A DNA stretch of 6,062 nucleotides from Acidobacteriaceae bacterium. GTDB lineage: Bacteria; Acidobacteriota; Terriglobia; Terriglobales; Acidobacteriaceae. The position numbers and the translations under genes are program-made. Of this stretch, positions 5,147 through 6,062 are shown one piece after another (within the stretch, counting starts at the first letter, position 1; every line of letters starts with the position of its first letter). Under the pieces are notes generated by a model that did not search any database, had not been told where the DNA came from, and saw only the letters and a list, made by a program, of their open reading frames with translations. Where the stretch lies: positions 251 to 6,312 of the forward strand of contig DAHUXF010000181.1 of NCBI GenBank assembly GCA_027307295.1, in the 5' to 3' direction.

Positions 5147-5160
5147 GCGTCTTATGACGC
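5147..5160 (+). repeat. Hairpin just upstream of the receptor Shine-Dalgarno
   Basis: GCGTC-TTAT-GACGC folds into a perfect 5-bp GC-rich stem with a 4-nt loop, ending 7 nt before AAGGAG. In a leader transcript it could protect the 5' end or influence ribosome loading. There is no T-tract of terminator length after it (only TTT). Confidence 0.4.
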
Positions 5161-5167
5161 TTTGGGC

Positions 5168-5173
5168 AAGGAG
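5168..5173 (+). promoter_or_regulatory. Ribosome binding site of the TonB receptor gene
   Basis: AAGGAG followed by TGA is a strong anti-SD match (AAGGAGTGA). It lies 13 nt before ATG 5187, a somewhat long spacing. No other in-frame start lies closer, and the ATG begins a textbook signal peptide, which supports this start. Confidence 0.65.
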
Positions 5174-5186
5174 TGACAAAACGAAT

Positions 5187-6062
5187 ATGAAGACGATTCA
5201 GCGCATGGCGTACCTGGTATGCGTGCTCATGATGGCAGGCTGGGCAATGGCACAGACGTCCGCCACCGCAGATCTGCGCGGGACTGTGAAAGACCCCAAC
5301 GGAGCGGTCATCCAAGGCGCCACCGTCACCGTGCGCGACGACGCAAGAAATTTTGAACGCTCCGTACAGACGAATGGAACAGGTTATTTCACCCTGCTCT
5401 CATTGCCTCCCGGCAATTACACGCTGACCGTTGCGGCCAAGGGGTTTGCCCGGCAAGTAGCAAAAAATGTAGGCCTCACTGTAGGACAAGTCGCGGACTA
5501 TCCAGTGATCATGCAGTTGGCCACCACTGAGACTGAAGTCACTGTTACGGGCGAGCCGTTGCTGGTTGAAACCGCCAAAACCTCCACCAGCACCACCATT
5601 GGCCAGCAGCGCATTGAGGACCTGCCCATCAACGGACGCAACTACGTGAATTTCTCGCTCACCAACTCCCAGGTGCAGCGGGACGTGGCCCCCAGTATCG
5701 GCGCGGCCCCAACGTCAGGCCTGAACTTTGGCGGCCAGCGCGCCCGGTCGAACGCAGTGAACGTTGACGGCATGGACGCAGTGGACAATGGCGTAAACGG
5801 CATTCGCTCCACGTTGTCGCAGGAAGGCGTGCAGGAATTCCAGATCATCACCAATGGATATGAAGCGGAGTATGGCCGCGCTTCTGGCGGCGTGGTGAAC
5901 ATCATCACCAAGTCCGGCACCAATGATTTCCATGGCAGCGCATTCGGCTACCTGAGGAACCGCAATTTCCAGGCGCAGAATCCTTTCACCAACACGCCTG
6001 ATCCCGCTTATACGCGCGTCCAGGCCGGGACAGCATTCGGTGGAGCCCTCAAGAAAGATAAG
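5187..6062 (+). CDS. TonB-dependent receptor, Oar-like, 5' part only
   Basis: The reading frame runs open from ATG 5187 to the window edge, giving the first 292 residues of what is normally a protein of about 1,000 or more. Residues 1-22 form a signal peptide: basic start MKTIQR, hydrophobic core, and cleavage after AMA, before QT. A carboxypeptidase-regulatory-like beta-sandwich follows at about 25-112 (LRGTVKDPNGAVIQGATV, SLPPGNYTLTV). The TonB plug domain follows at about 115-245, with IEDLPINGRNYVNF, VNVDGMDAVDN and YGRASGGVVNIITKSGTNDF. The first barrel strand (FHGSAFGYLRNRN) starts near 248. Such receptors sit in the outer membrane and import substrates using TonB energy. This subtype, related to myxobacterial Oar, is greatly expanded in Acidobacteriota. 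The substrate cannot be read from this part. No anti-sigma-interacting N-terminal extension is present. Confidence 0.9.
   Translation, partial: MKTIQRMAYLVCVLMMAGWAMAQTSATADLRGTVKDPNGAVIQGATVTVRDDARNFERSVQTNGTGYFTLLSLPPGNYTLTVAAKGFARQVAKNVGLTVGQVADYPVIMQLATTETEVTVTGEPLLVETAKTSTSTTIGQQRIEDLPINGRNYVNFSLTNSQVQRDVAPSIGAAPTSGLNFGGQRARSNAVNVDGMDAVDNGVNGIRSTLSQEGVQEFQIITNGYEAEYGRASGGVVNIITKSGTNDFHGSAFGYLRNRNFQAQNPFTNTPDPAYTRVQAGTAFGGALKKDK

Noticed and set aside
5130..5933. Minus-strand frames within the TonB receptor gene
   Set aside because: They lie opposite the receptor, whose signal peptide, regulatory-like domain and plug motifs are unmistakable, and they show no domain of their own.

Overview
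The window looks like ordinary chromosomal DNA from a soil-type Acidobacteriota (Terriglobia-like) genome. The main clue is the 3'-terminal gene, a secreted TonB-dependent receptor with an N-terminal carboxypeptidase-regulatory-like domain, a family strongly expanded in Acidobacteriota. The moderate-to-high GC genes, AT-rich intergenic gaps and a large GAF-GAF-SpoIIE phosphatase agree with this. The assignment rests on gene content only. No tRNA, rRNA, CRISPR, insertion sequence or phage gene was seen.

Layout. Bases 1-206 are mainly regulatory. They hold a perfect CRP-type dyad (TGTGA-N6-TCACA, 125-140) followed by a sigma70-like promoter (169-196). A small gene of unknown function follows (207-581, +), and a 16-bp palindrome spans its stop codon. 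Next comes pckA, the ATP-dependent phosphoenolpyruvate carboxykinase (672-2268, +). It is complete in content, but one extra base in a GGG run at 1347-1349 splits it into two frames, just after the metal-ligand His and just before the P-loop. A bidirectional terminator and a second stem-loop (2298-2373) separate pckA from a convergent 138-aa helical protein of unknown function (2391-2807, -). An AT-rich gap (2808-3096) carries that gene's probable promoter and the intrinsic terminator of the next gene. That gene (3097-4935, -) encodes a 612-aa protein with two GAF domains and a SpoIIE/RsbU-type PP2C phosphatase domain, with altered metal-site motifs. A divergent promoter region (4936-5186) with two dyads precedes the TonB-dependent receptor (5187 to beyond 6062, +).

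How the parts may work together. pckA is the gluconeogenic entry point (oxaloacetate + ATP to PEP + CO2 + ADP). The CRP-type site upstream of its small neighbour is suggestive because catabolite-type regulators often control gluconeogenesis, but cotranscription of the small gene with pckA is inferred only. The phosphatase and the receptor are divergently transcribed from a shared 251-bp region and may share regulation. I found no strong case for a new multi-gene system. The items most worth checking are the pckA frameshift, with a hairpin ending on it, the CRP-type operator, and the substituted metal-site motif of the phosphatase.
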